Assembly (NCBI RefSeq): GCF_021560175.1 | Contig: NZ_CP091110.1 | Span: 1,230,001-1,294,000, forward strand | Length of the DNA: 64,000 nt | Source of the DNA: Neobacillus drentensis | Lineage (GTDB): Bacteria; Bacillota; Bacilli; Bacillales; Cytobacillaceae | Reading direction: 5' to 3' | Shown: positions 52,501 through 60,350 of the stretch, in pieces | Layout of the letters: each line of letters opens with the position of its first letter | How positions within the stretch are numbered: the first letter of the stretch is position 1 | Notes under the pieces: generated by a model | What the model was told of the DNA's origin: nothing | The model's input: the letters and a program-made list of their open reading frames with translations, nothing else | Databases searched by the model: none | Translations under genes and position numbers: made by a program

Positions 52501-53275
52501 AAAAGTTGAAAATTTAGAGCAGGTGCCATCTGAATCAAACCTAGCAGATGAAATACATGCCCGGCTTACTTGGGAATATCCTTTCCTTGGTGCTGCCAGC
52601 CATCGTTCAAAGCAATCTGTTTCTGAAATAAAACGTACCCGGGAACTAACAGATGAATACAGCAGTACAGAACTCCTTGGGCGTTTTCGAAAGTCCATCT
52701 TGAAACGGCCTAAGTTCATGCAGGAGAAACAATTAAGCCCCGCTGAACGTGGGACAGCCATGCACATGGTTATGCAGCATGTAGATTTGAAGAAAGAAGT
52801 GAATGAAAAAGAAATTGGTGAACAGTTAAACTGGATGGTAAACAATGAATTATTAACTCCTGAACAAAGTGAAGTAATTGATGCAAAATTAATTTCTCAA
52901 TTTTTTACTTCACCGCTCGGACAGAGGATTTTTAAAGCTAAAGCGGTTCATCGGGAAGTTCCTTTTACGGTTTCCTTACCTGCACATGATGTTTATCCTG
53001 ATTGGAATGAGGGGGATGAATCAGTGTTCGTACAAGGGATTATCGACTGCATCCTTGAGGATGAAAATGGCCTTGTGTTAATAGATTTTAAATCTGATGG
53101 AATAACTGACAGGTATAAAGGGGGCTTTCCTCAAGCCAAGGAAATCCTTGAAAAGCGTTATAAATTACAAATTAACTTATACACAAAAGCGATAGAACAG
53201 ATTTGGAAAAGAAATGTGACGGAACGATATTTATTTTTCTTTGACGGTGCACACATCTTGAAGCTGGAAAAATGA
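49496..53275 (+). CDS. addA: ATP-dependent helicase/nuclease subunit A (AddA)
   Basis: AddA is the motor helicase and second nuclease of the AddAB complex. The 1259-residue protein shows UvrD motifs in order: WTNDQWKAIAARDKDILVAA (Q motif), AAAGSGKTAVLVERI (Walker A), FTSASAAEMR, VYCDEYQDTNMVQ (Walker B), GDVKQSIYRFRLAEP, the late motifs IHSSKGLEFPVVF and LYVAMTRAKEKLYV. The C-terminal RecB-family nuclease has Asp1197 and Lys1199 (LVLIDFKSDG). It ends at a hairpin shared with the convergent gerP operon. Confidence 0.97.
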   Translation: MNSLVIPPKPEGVTWTNDQWKAIAARDKDILVAAAAGSGKTAVLVERIIQKILSKEEPIDVDQLLVVTFTSASAAEMRHRIGEALEKAIDQNPESRNLRKQLSLLNKATISTLHSFCMEVIRKYYYLIDIDPGFRIADVTEAQLIRDEVMEELFEEEYGKKDNEAFFNLVDSFTSDRSDAALMDIVRSIYDFAQSNPLPDSYLEKIISMYQVEEIASIEDLPFIEALLFDSKLQLEAAKEMIEQALELTKLPTGPAPRAENFLDDLQVIDTLISAEQDSWNTLYQAMQTWSFTRAKQVKGDHYDKELTEKAQKLRDKAKKKIQGIKDELFSRRPEGFLRDMVEMRPLIETLVYLVKEFSSRFAKAKQEKGLVDYNDLEHFCLAILTEGVSEEGEFLPSEAALAYRLHFKEVYCDEYQDTNMVQETILKLVAKDEEENGNLFMVGDVKQSIYRFRLAEPQLFLSKYNRFTVDGSSSGLRIDLAQNFRSRKEVLDATNYLFKQIMGVKVGEIRYDEAAELRNGAPYPEDREFPVEMMLIDQNAESHKAEEVETGDETDLVEFDTADLEQSQLEARVIAAKIKELISAGAPVYNAKTKTERPLMYRDVVILLRSMTWAPQFMEEFKQQGIPIYANLSTGYFEATEVSIMLSLLRVIDNPYQDIPLASVLRSPIVGLNEEELSKIRIGRKSGSFWEAVTAFCLSKTAEVNENFYEKVRAFFDLLKEWRAVARQGSLSELIWQVYRDTQFYDFAGGLPGGKQRQANLRALYDRARQYEQTSFRGLFRFLRFIERMMDRGDDLGAARALGEQEDVVRIMTIHSSKGLEFPVVFMAGMARNFNMTDIRKPFMLDKELGFAAKYVNAEKRISYPSLPQIAFKQKKRMEMLAEEMRVLYVAMTRAKEKLYVTATLKDAGKQIDKWKDVSSHNEWLLKDYERASATSYMDWIGPALIRHRDSSGLREAGEENWQVTPEISNHPSSWKITLQHADEIKKQAISIENEEDQLLKKVENLEQVPSESNLADEIHARLTWEYPFLGAASHRSKQSVSEIKRTRELTDEYSSTELLGRFRKSILKRPKFMQEKQLSPAERGTAMHMVMQHVDLKKEVNEKEIGEQLNWMVNNELLTPEQSEVIDAKLISQFFTSPLGQRIFKAKAVHREVPFTVSLPAHDVYPDWNEGDESVFVQGIIDCILEDENGLVLIDFKSDGITDRYKGGFPQAKEILEKRYKLQINLYTKAIEQIWKRNVTERYLFFFDGAHILKLEK

Positions 53276-53279
53276 AAAA

Positions 53280-53313
53280 ATGACATAGACCATTATGGTT
53301 TATGTCATTTTTA
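53280..53313. terminator. Bidirectional terminator between addA and gerPF
   Basis: A 13-bp stem atgacatagacca / tggtttatgtcat (one G-T pair) with a 3-base loop, flanked by A-run and T-run. Confidence 0.88.
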
Positions 53314-53529
53314 ATTATTCCCTGCAATAGGCTGATCAATTAGATTTGTGTCAAGTACATTGGTACCGCTTAAGCCAGTATTCGTCACAATGATTCCTCC
53401 GGTATTAAATCCTCCCGAACCGGAATATGTTTTAGAACTGCTTTTAGGCGAAATATAAACGGTATCACCAAATTGTACAATTCCTCCGCCTACATTAACA
53501 ATTTGCACTGGACCAAGAATTGCTGGCAT
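53311..53529 (-). CDS. gerPF: Spore germination protein GerPF
   Basis: The last gene of the gerP operon encodes 72 residues, close to GerPA in sequence (MPAILGPVQIVNVGGGIVQF, GDTVYISPKSSSKTYSGSGG, FNTGG). GerP proteins act in the coat and let germinants reach their receptors. ATG 53529 is chosen over an earlier in-frame TTG because it matches the family MPAI start. The gap to gerPE is 64 bases. Confidence 0.93.
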   Translation of the reverse strand: MPAILGPVQIVNVGGGIVQFGDTVYISPKSSSKTYSGSGGFNTGGIIVTNTGLSGTNVLDTNLIDQPIAGNN

Positions 53530-53593
53530 GAAAAACATCCTTTACAATTTTGAACTTACAGGTAAAAACCTTACTTGATGATAACTTATGCTG

Positions 53594-53983
53594 TTATTTC
53601 GTGTCTTGTTCATCCCCGCGAGGGAGAAGTTGACGGATATGCTTAATCCTTACTTCCATCGAAACATGTTTAGTATTGCCGACATGTAAGATAGAGGAGT
53701 TCGAGACCGCGGTAATATGAATCTTATTAGCTCTTATAAGAGGAGTAGCATTGTATCGCGATATTGAAATGGCTTCATTTATTGGCGGAAGTGGAAGTGG
53801 CATTCTAAAGATGGCATAAGAAGGAAAATTGCCTTCGTTTCCATGAAAAAATTCTGCTTCCCTTTGGACGGCAAGTGCCCGTGAAAATCCATTTAGGTAA
53901 CATGAATCTCCAAGTTGAATGATTGAGGAGAAGGCAACTTGGTTAACAAACAAGCGGTCAACACTAGAGGTTCGGGCTAGCAT
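53594..53983 (-). CDS. gerPE: Spore germination protein GerPE
   Basis: A 129-residue GerPE protein: MLARTSSVDRLFVNQVAFSS, IIQLGDSCYLNGFSRALAVQ and the later SSILHVGNTKHVSMEVRIKH stretch are family features. It overlaps gerPD by 20 bases, so it is part of the same transcript. It shares the (S)S-x-(I/L)-x-(I/V)-G repeat that runs through GerPA, B, D, E and F. Confidence 0.92.
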   Translation of the reverse strand: MLARTSSVDRLFVNQVAFSSIIQLGDSCYLNGFSRALAVQREAEFFHGNEGNFPSYAIFRMPLPLPPINEAISISRYNATPLIRANKIHITAVSNSSILHVGNTKHVSMEVRIKHIRQLLPRGDEQDTK

Positions 53984-54170
53984 AGCCTGGCGTCACATCC
54001 TGTTCCAAAGGAACAAACGGTCCAATAATCAGAGATTCCGCCGGCGTATCAAAAACGGAAGATAATTGGATTGTTTCCGCATCTCCAACCATAAATAATG
54101 AGGAACTTGCAACACCGATAATTTTAATATTTTCAACATGAAGGATGTGGTTGTGAACTTCAAAGTTCAT
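53964..54170 (-). CDS. gerPD: Spore germination protein GerPD
   Basis: A 68-residue GerPD (MNFEVHNHILHVENIKIIGV, ASSSLFMVGDAETI). Its ATG shares one base with the gerPC stop (TAATG), and its end overlaps gerPE. Slightly longer than B. subtilis GerPD (58), with the extra residues at the C terminus. Confidence 0.92.
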   Translation of the reverse strand: MNFEVHNHILHVENIKIIGVASSSLFMVGDAETIQLSSVFDTPAESLIIGPFVPLEQDVTPGYASPNL

Positions 54171-54784
54171 TATGGCTTCATTCCTTTCATATTTTCTGGT
54201 AAATTACTCAAGAAGGTCCATACCCCATTTTGGATTTCCTGCTTGATGGAATTAATAACGATCTCATCAAGCGAATCCTTTTTTTCTTCCGAGCGAACTT
54301 TTGCGGCGTTTGCCTTGAGATGAAAGTCTATTCTGTTAGGAAGCTGTCGAATAATATCTTCCTTAATAAAGGCTACATAGGAATCATTTGGCTGAATCGA
54401 TAACTGATTCTGAGCATCGACAATAATTTGAGGTAAGTCCGTTTCTAAATATTCATAAATAGCTTTCTCGACTTCCATTGATCGCTGCATTTGTTCCTTA
54501 GAGGATAAAGGAGTATTTAATGACTGGTTTTGTACAGCTAGGTCTTCAATTCCAGATAAATCATTAGGATTTAAACCAATATTTAGCGTGCCTTCGAGGG
54601 TCTCTACTTTCAATTGATCAAATTTATATTCAATTCTATCGACATGGACCACGGGCTTTTCTTGAATTTGCTTTAACTCTTTCTGTAATTTATTTACGTT
54701 TTGTTCTAGTGAAGAAATTCTCTGCTCTTGAGCTTGAATATACATTTGCATCCATTGAAGGTACTGATTAAGATCCTGATACAT
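54170..54784 (-). CDS. gerPC: Spore germination protein GerPC
   Basis: The largest GerP protein, 204 residues from ATG 54784, which has gggggtga as RBS. It is a coiled-coil protein at the N terminus (about 10-45, rich in Gln, Lys and Glu), then HVDRIEYKFDQLKVETLEGT and LNIGLNPND, typical for GerPC. In B. subtilis GerPC has a central structural role in the coat. Confidence 0.92.
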   Translation of the reverse strand: MYQDLNQYLQWMQMYIQAQEQRISSLEQNVNKLQKELKQIQEKPVVHVDRIEYKFDQLKVETLEGTLNIGLNPNDLSGIEDLAVQNQSLNTPLSSKEQMQRSMEVEKAIYEYLETDLPQIIVDAQNQLSIQPNDSYVAFIKEDIIRQLPNRIDFHLKANAAKVRSEEKKDSLDEIVINSIKQEIQNGVWTFLSNLPENMKGMKP

Positions 54785-54889
54785 AAGAATCACCCCCGCC
54801 AGCCATTTTCCCTTTTGTTCTAACTATATGCAGGGGGACCCAATGATTTGCTAACTTTATCGTCCATCCCAAAAAGGAAAGGACCTTTC

Positions 54890-55132
54890 TTATCTCCTTC
54901 TGACCGCAGCTTGTAACGGAACAGCGGGCGCTAAAATTTGCTCTCCTAGGGGGGCCATTTGTCCTCCAGGTTTTGTTCCTGCCGGTGCCGGTTGGGTGAA
55001 CCCTCCCGTATTATATAAATTGGCCTGGGGTTTTATAATACCAGCACTGCCAATTTGCAGGACAGAGGAATTGGTGATCCCGCCAATTTTAATAAAATGA
55101 ATATGAATGGATTGCTGGATATAAAAATTCAT
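54890..55132 (-). CDS. gerPB: Spore germination protein GerPB
   Basis: An 80-residue GerPB beginning MNFYIQQSIHIHFIKIGGIT and continuing NSSVLQIGSAGIIKP, as in the family. The C-terminal part is proline/alanine-rich. ATG 55132 has gggggatt eight bases upstream, so the in-frame extension upstream is not used. It lies 18 bases after gerPA. Confidence 0.93.
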   Translation of the reverse strand: MNFYIQQSIHIHFIKIGGITNSSVLQIGSAGIIKPQANLYNTGGFTQPAPAGTKPGGQMAPLGEQILAPAVPLQAAVRRR

Positions 55133-55150
55133 GATTAAATCCCCCATTCA

Positions 55151-55372
55151 TTACATATTAAGGAAATTATTTTGATCAATGACATCTGGATCACTTGTAT
55201 TGGTTGAACTTAATTGGTTATGAACTTGTAATTGCTCGCCGGTATTAAAGGAACCAGCACCAGAAAATGTTTTAGCGGTAGCGAACGGCATGATTTTATA
55301 GACATCACCAATATGGAAGACGGAACTGCTCCCAAGTGTTATAACCTGTGCAACTCCAACAATCGCCGGCAT
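55151..55372 (-). CDS. gerPA: Spore germination protein GerPA
   Basis: First gene of the operon, 73 residues like B. subtilis GerPA: MPAIVGVAQVITLGSSSVFH, IGDVYKIMPFATAKTFSGAG, SFNTGE. The ATG at 55372 has aagggtg upstream and matches the family start. The operon gerPABCDEF is complete and in the standard order, behind a sigma-K-type promoter. Confidence 0.94.
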   Translation of the reverse strand: MPAIVGVAQVITLGSSSVFHIGDVYKIMPFATAKTFSGAGSFNTGEQLQVHNQLSSTNTSDPDVIDQNNFLNM

Positions 55373-55457
55373 AAACAACACCCTTTTTTGAATTTCAGTT
55401 TTTATTTGTTAGTAACGTTAGATGGTAGGTCATATTTTTTGGATAGAATTACTTTAT

Positions 55458-55484
55458 TATCTTATGTCTGGGCGGTTGTAATGT
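55458..55484 (-). promoter_or_regulatory. Sigma-K-type promoter of the gerP operon
   Basis: On the minus strand AC (55484-55483) is followed after 16 bases by CATAAGATA (55466-55458), a full match to the sigma-K pattern AC-N16-CATANNNTA. It lies 86 bases before gerPA. Late mother-cell, sigma-K-dependent expression is known for gerP in B. subtilis. Confidence 0.65.
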
Positions 55485-55611
55485 GAATCATATGCCCAAA
55501 ATTTAATTGTTTGCTAGTGTTTATTTACGATCTTCCCTTACTTATTTTCGTATTTTTACCTCTCCTATGGTATGATAATCTCGAGCAGGACATACATAAG
55601 GAGGAATTATC

Positions 55612-55971
55612 GTGATTCATGCACATATTACAGCATGGCTTTTAGCTCTTATCCTATTCTTTGTGGCCATTTCATTAAATAAAAGTGGTAAAGCAAAGGG
55701 AGTTAAAATTATTCAAATGATCTTACGGGTACTATACTTGCTGATTATTGCGACAGGGGTAGGACTTCTTTTCTCAGTGTACAAAATCGATGTATGGTAT
55801 ATTTTAAAAGCGGTTGTAGGATTATGGGTAATTGGCTTATTTGAAATGATTCTTAGCCGGACCATTCATAAGCGAAGAACTTCTACTTTTTGGATTCAGT
55901 TTGTTGTTGCGTGGTTACTAGTACTATATTTAGGGTTTGTAAAATTGCCAATGTCATTTTTACACCCGTAA
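55612..55971 (+). CDS. yisL: YisL family membrane protein (DUF1516)
   Basis: A 119-residue protein with four membrane helices, matching YisL (118 residues). Features: MIHAHITAWLLALILFFVAI, an HxH near the N terminus and the AKGVKIIQMILRVLYLLIIA segment. GTG start with aaggagg seven bases upstream. Function unknown. In B. subtilis yisL also lies downstream of the gerP locus. Confidence 0.88.
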   Translation: MIHAHITAWLLALILFFVAISLNKSGKAKGVKIIQMILRVLYLLIIATGVGLLFSVYKIDVWYILKAVVGLWVIGLFEMILSRTIHKRRTSTFWIQFVVAWLLVLYLGFVKLPMSFLHP

Positions 55972-55977
55972 AAAATG

Positions 55978-56015
55978 AAGCTGCCGGAGTGAAGTAATTC
56001 GGCAGCTTTTTTTTT
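55978..56015 (+). terminator. Rho-independent terminator after yisL
   Basis: Stem aagctgccg / cggcagctt with a 13-base loop and a T-run. Confidence 0.9.
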
Positions 56016-56090
56016 AGTGACATGTTAACGATATAATAGTGACAACTTTAAAGTTTGGTTTTACTATTTAAAGAGGGAGGGGGAATACCT

Positions 56091-56363
56091 ATGCTAGTGA
56101 AGGTGTTTGCGAATCTTCGGCAAATTTGCGGAGGGGTAACCGTCGAGGTAAGTCCTGACGGTAATCGAGTGATTGATGTTTTAGATAAAATGATAGAAAT
56201 GTTTCCTGCGTTACAAGCTGAAATTTTTACGACTGAAAAAAGACTGCTTCCGTTTGTTCATGTGTATGTAAATGGCAGGAATATCATCCATCTTGATGAC
56301 CTTGAAACAAGGGTGAAGGATGAAGATCAATTTGCTCTCTTCCCGCCTGTAGCCGGAGGCTGA
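56091..56363 (+). CDS. MoaD/ThiS-like sulphur carrier protein
   Basis: A 90-residue ubiquitin-like protein ending in the diagnostic diglycine (PPVAGG). MoaD-type proteins carry sulphur as a C-terminal thiocarboxylate for pterin dithiolene synthesis. MLVKVFANLRQICGGVTVEV and the FPPVAGG end are typical. ATG 56091 has gggaggggg upstream. It is followed one base later by a 90-residue gene and lies near an AOR gene and an E1-like gene, so it probably serves the tungsten/molybdenum pterin cofactor of AOR. Confidence 0.85.
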   Translation: MLVKVFANLRQICGGVTVEVSPDGNRVIDVLDKMIEMFPALQAEIFTTEKRLLPFVHVYVNGRNIIHLDDLETRVKDEDQFALFPPVAGG

Positions 56364-56364
56364 T

Positions 56365-56637
56365 ATGTCAGAAATAGATTTAGAGTTTCGAGGAATCAAG
56401 ATAGACCATCTTGGCATGTATTTTCAAGAACTTGGGGCCATCCAGGTAACGGATACTTTTCCTTTTATCTATGAGGCTGAAGGGTGGAGCGGACAGATTT
56501 TATCAGAAGAGGAACTTGCGTTTACGGCCATCTTTAAGGTTAATGCAGTAAAGGTCCGTTTCATTGCTGAAGATGAAGATACATTGATGAAGGTTATAAA
56601 GAATTATCGTTATAAAACAACTAGGATTGGCGGATAG
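56365..56637 (+). CDS. 90-residue protein of the MoaD/AOR cassette, unknown
   Basis: The gene starts one base after the MoaD-like stop, so the two are translationally coupled. The 90-residue product begins MSEIDLEFRGIKIDHLGMYF and ends RYKTTRIGG, with a C-terminal Gly-Gly like a ubiquitin-like protein. It has a mixed alpha/beta composition and no cysteines. A relation to the MoaD-related C-terminal family (DUF1952) is possible, but I am not sure. A role in pterin cofactor assembly or AOR maturation is inferred from the neighbourhood. Confidence 0.6.
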   Translation: MSEIDLEFRGIKIDHLGMYFQELGAIQVTDTFPFIYEAEGWSGQILSEEELAFTAIFKVNAVKVRFIAEDEDTLMKVIKNYRYKTTRIGG

Positions 56638-56676
56638 AAAAGCATCTGCGAACGTTACCTTCGCAGATGCTTTTTT
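56638..56676. terminator. Bidirectional terminator between the MoaD operon and aor
   Basis: A 15-bp stem aaaagcatctgcgaa / ttcgcagatgctttt with a 7-base loop serves both convergent units. Confidence 0.9.
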
Positions 56677-56682
56677 GTCCTA

Positions 56683-58512
56683 TTACACTAATTGACTTTC
56701 AGAATCAATAATGCCTAATTCACGAAGCTTTTGTTCAGGGACTAATCCATCTTTCCAGCCGCGGACTTGATAATATTCTTCAAGCATAATATCCATCCGG
56801 CTTACATGACCTGCACTGTTTCCAGATGCAGGTTCTTCAGTAAACCGTTTTGGAAGGAAATCGTCTTCACGTTTATTAAAGCCTGCAAGGTTATTATAGT
56901 AACGCTCAAGATTGTAAATTCTTTCTCCGGCCTTCATCACATCATCAGCCGTCATTGGTATTCCAGTCATGGTACTGTACTGCTCTGCATAGTGCTCAGC
57001 ATTTTCCGAGAAAGAAGAGAACTTACAAATATTCATCGAATCTGAAAATGCCAGCATATCTTGGAATATTTTTAATAGTTCACCTTTTCCTTCTGGTTTT
57101 AATCGGTCGGTTGGCTCAGGTATACCTGCAATTTCACTAGCTACAGTGTAGCCGCGCAAGTGACAGGCACCACGGTTGCTAGTGGCATAACCAAGTCCGA
57201 TACCTTGGATTCCTCGTGGGTCGTAGGCCGGAATGGATTGACCTTTAACCGACATGGAAAGCTGTTGTGCACCCCAAGCAGCTGTTGCACGCGCAGGGCC
57301 TTCAGCAAGAATCCCGCCAAAACCTTCACGCAGGGCAATTTTTCTTGTTAATTCAATCATGGAGTCAGCGTCTCCCCAGATTAATTCTTCCTTTATAATC
57401 CCTTTTTCAAACGCTTCCATTGTTACGGAGAAGCAATGACCAAGCTCGATCGTATCGAGGCCGTATTCATTACAGCGGTCAATTAAATAAGAAATTGCTT
57501 GGGCGTCGCTTAAAAGACAGTTAGAGCCAAGTGACCAGGCAGATTCAAACTCTACACTTTCAACGCGCGTCTTATATTTACCATCTTTTACTTCTACTTC
57601 AATCTTGCAGCCTACCGGACAGGCATGGCAGGTGTTATTGGCAACACGAAGATGGGTGTTAACATATTCCCCACTGTGTTTTTCTGCCTCATCCCAGTGA
57701 GTTAGTTGCGAGTTTTTTGTTGGAAGCGCTCCCACTTCGTTGATTAGGTTTGTAAGCACATTCGTCCCATAGACGGATAATCCACCTTTGTTCGGTGCAG
57801 TTAAGCCGCCATCTAGTATTGCTTTAACAGCTTTCTTATTGGCTTCTTTGTATTCAGCCGCTAATTTAGGTGCAGGCATATTTCCTTTTTGGGCTGCTTT
57901 AATGACAATCGCTTTCATTTTCTTATAGCCTGCCACTGCGGCTGTTCCGCCCCGGCCGGCAGCACGATCATGCTCATTGATGAAAGCGGCAAAACGAACC
58001 GTATTTTCACCGGCTTGACCAATTGTCATGACACTTAGGTCTTGTTCACCGTATTGGTCTTTCATAGCTTGAATAAATGCTCTTGTGCTTGTTCCCCAAA
58101 GAGTAGAAGCATCGCGCAGTTCTGCTTTACCGTCTTCAATAAAAAGGTAAACAGGTTTATCACTTTTTCCTTTAAAAATAAGATTATCAATACCTGCCCA
58201 TTTAAGTCGTGCTGCGGTCCATCCGCCAATGTGAGAATCCGTAACTGTTCCTGTAAGCGGTGATTTAGTTACGACACAAAGACGTCCGCTCATCGACGAT
58301 CGAGTACCGGTGACAGGGCCTGTCATAAAACATAAAATGTTATCAGCAGATAATGGCTCAACTTCTGGGCCATTATCTAATACATATTTGACACCGAGAC
58401 CACGGCCGCCTATGTATTTTTTGGCATCCTCTTCATTAATAGGCCTGTAGTCCACTGTCCCACTTGTTAAGTCAACTAGAACTTCTTTGTTTTTGAAACC
58501 GCCAATACTCAT
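56683..58512 (-). CDS. aor: Aldehyde ferredoxin oxidoreductase (tungstopterin enzyme)
   Basis: AOR oxidises aldehydes to acids, or in reverse reduces acids, with ferredoxin as electron partner, using a tungsten bis-pterin and one [4Fe-4S] cluster. The 609-residue protein has the standard length and the cluster cysteines Cys295, Cys298, Cys302 (CHACPVGC) and Cys496, placed like those of Pyrococcus AOR (288, 291, 295, 494). Pterin-binding segments include GGRGLGVKYV, GRGGTAAVAGYKKMKAIVI and EFESAWSLGSNC. AOR is uncommon in Bacillaceae. The gene is convergent to the MoaD operon and divergent from the E1-like gene. Confidence 0.93.
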   Translation of the reverse strand: MSIGGFKNKEVLVDLTSGTVDYRPINEEDAKKYIGGRGLGVKYVLDNGPEVEPLSADNILCFMTGPVTGTRSSMSGRLCVVTKSPLTGTVTDSHIGGWTAARLKWAGIDNLIFKGKSDKPVYLFIEDGKAELRDASTLWGTSTRAFIQAMKDQYGEQDLSVMTIGQAGENTVRFAAFINEHDRAAGRGGTAAVAGYKKMKAIVIKAAQKGNMPAPKLAAEYKEANKKAVKAILDGGLTAPNKGGLSVYGTNVLTNLINEVGALPTKNSQLTHWDEAEKHSGEYVNTHLRVANNTCHACPVGCKIEVEVKDGKYKTRVESVEFESAWSLGSNCLLSDAQAISYLIDRCNEYGLDTIELGHCFSVTMEAFEKGIIKEELIWGDADSMIELTRKIALREGFGGILAEGPARATAAWGAQQLSMSVKGQSIPAYDPRGIQGIGLGYATSNRGACHLRGYTVASEIAGIPEPTDRLKPEGKGELLKIFQDMLAFSDSMNICKFSSFSENAEHYAEQYSTMTGIPMTADDVMKAGERIYNLERYYNNLAGFNKREDDFLPKRFTEEPASGNSAGHVSRMDIMLEEYYQVRGWKDGLVPEQKLRELGIIDSESQLV

Positions 58513-58722
58513 AAATTCCCCTCTTTTCCATTAAACTTTTTATATAAATCTCCTAACCAATGGCTAAGAAATATCTCCAAAATTTAGCTTTTCATCCAAT
58601 TTCTATTATACACTTTTACAATTATTATTAAAATTAAAAAAGTTTAGTAATATCAGATATTTATTTGTTAAGATAATAGTATTAGTGTTGGACCTGAAGT
58701 CGTTAGAGAAAAGAGGAAGCTC

Positions 58723-59751
58723 ATGAATGATTTAGCACGGTATTCGAGACAAATCCTTTTTCCTAGTATTGGGGAAGAAGGACAGAGGAATATGCTGAGG
58801 AGCCGGGTGGCAATCGTTGGGGCAGGGGCACTTGGTACGGTGATTGCCAATCATCTTGTTCGCTCTGGTGTAGGATATATAAGGTTAATCGATCGGGATT
58901 TAGTAGAATGGTCCAATCTGCAGCGGCAAATTCTCTATACAGAGGAGGATGCGCGCAGGCAGCTTCCAAAGGCCATCGCCGCTCAAGAAAGGCTGAAGGA
59001 TATCAATTCGACTGTTATGGTTGATGCCGTTATAGCCGACTTAAATCTGGACAATGCCGAAGAGTTATTAACAGGTATGGACGCTATCGTTGATGGAACT
59101 GATAATTTTATGACCCGTTTTTTAATTAATGATGTTGCTGTCAAGTATCGGATTCCCTGGGTACATGGAGCAGCAGTAAGTTCACGGGGAATGTTTGCTG
59201 TCATTAAACCGGGAGTAACCCCCTGTTACCGTTGTCTTTTTCCAAATGTTCCGAGCGGAAATGGAGAGACTTGTGATACAGTGGGTGTATTGTCACCCTT
59301 AACCGATATCATCGGATCTTTTCAGGCTATGGAAACAATGAAGCTATTAGTGGGGGCAGAAACCACTCCTAATCTAGAACAAATTGATATTTGGGACCTA
59401 TCTTCCATGCAAATGGATATTTCACAAGGCAGGAATCCTAATTGTCCTACATGTGGACAAGGTCATTTTGATTTTTTAGACCGCTCCTCAGGCCATCAGG
59501 TAGCTTATACAACCCTTTGCGGCCGCGATACAGTACAAATCAATCCAAGACATAAAAGAGAGTTAGATCTAAAGAAGACAGCCGGGAACCTTCTAAAAAG
59601 TGGAAAAGTATCGGTTAATGAATTTTTACTCCGTTTTTCTCCGGATGATGGAGTAACTATTGTGGTCTTTAAAGATGCCCGCGTTCTCATCCATGGAACA
59701 AATGATATAGCAAAAGCTAAACAGCTATACGCTAAATATATAGGAAGTTAA
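58723..59751 (+). CDS. MoeB/ThiF-family E1-like adenylyltransferase
   Basis: A 342-residue E1-like enzyme that adenylates the C-terminal glycine of MoaD/ThiS-type carriers. Visible: nucleotide-binding VAIVGAGALGTVIANHLVRS, LIDRDLVEWSNLQRQ, DGTDNFMTRFLINDVAVK, the zinc CxxC pairs CYRC and CPTC, and the ETCDTVGVLSP loop with the catalytic cysteine. A further C-terminal domain of about 85 residues after the zinc site is not a rhodanese by eye. Its partner is probably the MoaD-like protein 2.6 kb away, with the AOR gene between them. Confidence 0.88.
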   Translation: MNDLARYSRQILFPSIGEEGQRNMLRSRVAIVGAGALGTVIANHLVRSGVGYIRLIDRDLVEWSNLQRQILYTEEDARRQLPKAIAAQERLKDINSTVMVDAVIADLNLDNAEELLTGMDAIVDGTDNFMTRFLINDVAVKYRIPWVHGAAVSSRGMFAVIKPGVTPCYRCLFPNVPSGNGETCDTVGVLSPLTDIIGSFQAMETMKLLVGAETTPNLEQIDIWDLSSMQMDISQGRNPNCPTCGQGHFDFLDRSSGHQVAYTTLCGRDTVQINPRHKRELDLKKTAGNLLKSGKVSVNEFLLRFSPDDGVTIVVFKDARVLIHGTNDIAKAKQLYAKYIGS

Positions 59752-59788
59752 AAACCAAAAGGCTGGGATTTCCAGCCTTTTGGTTTTT
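59751..59788. terminator. Bidirectional terminator after the E1-like gene
   Basis: A 16-bp stem aaaaccaaaaggctgg / ccagccttttggtttt with a 5-base loop between convergent genes. Confidence 0.9.
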
Positions 59789-60350
59789 ATGAAATCATTT
59801 TTTCTATAACTAACCGTTTCCCAGTGTTTAACGTGAATTCAAACCGATCATTGACTTTTTCAAAGTAGCAAAAATGATGTTGTACGTTACAAATTTGTTC
59901 TTGATTATCAAATACCATAAAATTCACGCCATCTTTTCGATTTTCGTCCGATAAGAAGGATAAATGGTTATAACAGTAGATGCAGTCATAAATGGAAAAA
60001 TTTAATGAATTTAATGTTGTAACAAACTGGAAAAAGGCGTCATCATTCACTCCATCCAAAAGGCGCTCAAGAGAATAAATTAAATGTTTTTTCATTCTAA
60101 TCGTATCGTGATCACGAAGCATAATCGCTTCCTTCCCACAATGAATCTTTCCGGGTTCACCCACTATCCCTTTCTTCCAACGATTCAGCCGGAAAACCTC
60201 AATTTCTTGATGAACAAAATCATCTAACATCGTGGCTTCTTCTGTTTCCTCATCGAAAAAAATCCATTGATCATTTATTTGTTCAACGGTCCCTACATTG
60301 TATGCTCTTTGTTGAAAATCATATAGTTTTAATCGTTGTTGTCGATTCAT
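59787..60350 (-). CDS. DUF2777-like protein, function unknown
   Basis: A 187-residue protein starting MNRQQRLKLYDFQQRAYNVG. The ATG at 60350 has ggagg six bases upstream; the frame is open 15 codons further but without RBS. It looks like the Bacillus DUF2777 family, whose members begin MNRQQ and contain a WIFFDEETEEATMLDDF block; this assignment is from memory. There is a cysteine-rich short stretch (DCIYCYNHL). No function known. Confidence 0.65.
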   Translation of the reverse strand: MNRQQRLKLYDFQQRAYNVGTVEQINDQWIFFDEETEEATMLDDFVHQEIEVFRLNRWKKGIVGEPGKIHCGKEAIMLRDHDTIRMKKHLIYSLERLLDGVNDDAFFQFVTTLNSLNFSIYDCIYCYNHLSFLSDENRKDGVNFMVFDNQEQICNVQHHFCYFEKVNDRFEFTLNTGKRLVIEKMIS

